5,193 bases of DNA from an uncultured Bacilli bacterium. GTDB taxonomy: Bacteria > Bacillota_I > Bacilli_A > RF39 > UBA660. Positions within the stretch are counted from its first letter, which is position 1. The number at the start of each line of letters is the position of its first letter. Positions 5,076 through 5,193 of the stretch are shown here, one piece after another. A program made the position numbers and the translations under genes. The notes below the pieces were generated by a model that was not told the origin of the DNA, did not search any database, and saw only the letters and a list, made by a program, of their open reading frames with translations. The stretch lies in the NCBI GenBank assembly GCA_947585065.1, contig CANPWX010000083.1:1-5193 (forward strand). The letters run 5' to 3'.

Positions 5076-5193
5076 ATGAAAATATTAAAAAATAGGTTAG
5101 GGGGGGGGTTATTTAACCGAATTAAACAATCCCCATTATTAATTACATTAGGAATATTTATTCTTTTGTTAAGTATTATAGGTATGTCTTATG
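5076..5193 (+). CDS. 5' part of an unidentified membrane protein gene, with a G9 tract (cut by window end)
   Basis: ATG at 5076 is preceded by a strong ribosome binding site (AAGAAGG at 5062-5068, seven bases away) and a good promoter. The 39 visible codons stay open to the window edge. The protein begins with a basic segment (MKILKNR), three glycines at 9-11 from the G9 tract, another basic patch (NRIKQ at 14-18), and then a hydrophobic membrane segment at about 20-37. A positive N-terminus before one helix suggests either a signal anchor or the first helix of a larger membrane protein. There is too little sequence to name a family. Losing or gaining one G would stop translation early in both cases. 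Confidence 0.8.
   Translation, partial: MKILKNRLGGGLFNRIKQSPLLITLGIFILLLSIIGMSY
5100..5108 (+). repeat. Homopolymer of nine G inside the start of a gene
   Basis: Nine consecutive G form codons 9-11 (three glycines) of the gene beginning at 5076. No other G or C run of this length is present in the window. With eight G the frame closes at a TAA after 14 more codons or so; with ten G it closes at a TAA three codons after the tract. This is the form of a slippage-prone contingency tract. Confidence 0.9.

Overview
The window is an A+T-rich (roughly 30% G+C or below) bacterial segment with short intergenic gaps, purine-rich Shine-Dalgarno sites and TTGACA/TATAAT-type promoters. Long frames are uninterrupted with TGA read as stop, and one gene ends in TGA, so the standard bacterial code applies. 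The gene set (YtxH protein, stand-alone small alarmone synthetase, MutY, DUF368, DUF1287) points to a low-GC Firmicute (Bacillota), probably a Bacilli/Erysipelotrichales- or RF39-like lineage. I cannot place it more precisely.

Layout: positions 1-355 are non-coding, with a likely leftward promoter near the left edge and the rightward promoter of the first gene at the right end. Six complete genes follow, all on the + strand: a PAP2 membrane phosphatase (356-979), a YtxH-domain protein (1039-1440), an intrinsic terminator (1502-1533), a small (p)ppGpp synthetase (1550-2143), mutY (2167-3195), a DUF368/PopT-type polyprenyl-phosphate transporter (3230-4108) and, 4 nt later, a membrane-anchored DUF1287 protein (4113-4757). 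The synthetase and mutY look like one operon. DUF368 and DUF1287 look like a second, with its own extended -10 promoter overlapping the end of mutY.

The 318-nt gap 4758-5075 is the most unusual part. On the minus strand it carries an exact-consensus promoter (TTGACA, 17 bp, TATAAT) that should produce a structured RNA of about 110 nt ending at a hairpin plus U-run right at the DUF1287 stop codon. Next to it on the + strand, divergently oriented, is a 21-codon ORF for a hydrophobic peptide with a very good ribosome binding site. The pairing resembles type I toxin-antitoxin loci in layout only. At the right edge a further gene begins (5076, cut by the window end). Its ninth to eleventh codons are a run of nine G, which could switch the gene on and off by slippage.

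Functionally, several genes deal with the envelope: a PAP2 enzyme (possible undecaprenyl-pyrophosphate phosphatase), a DUF368 carrier of undecaprenyl phosphate, and an extracellular papain-like DUF1287 protein. The alarmone synthetase and MutY are stress-response and DNA-repair functions.
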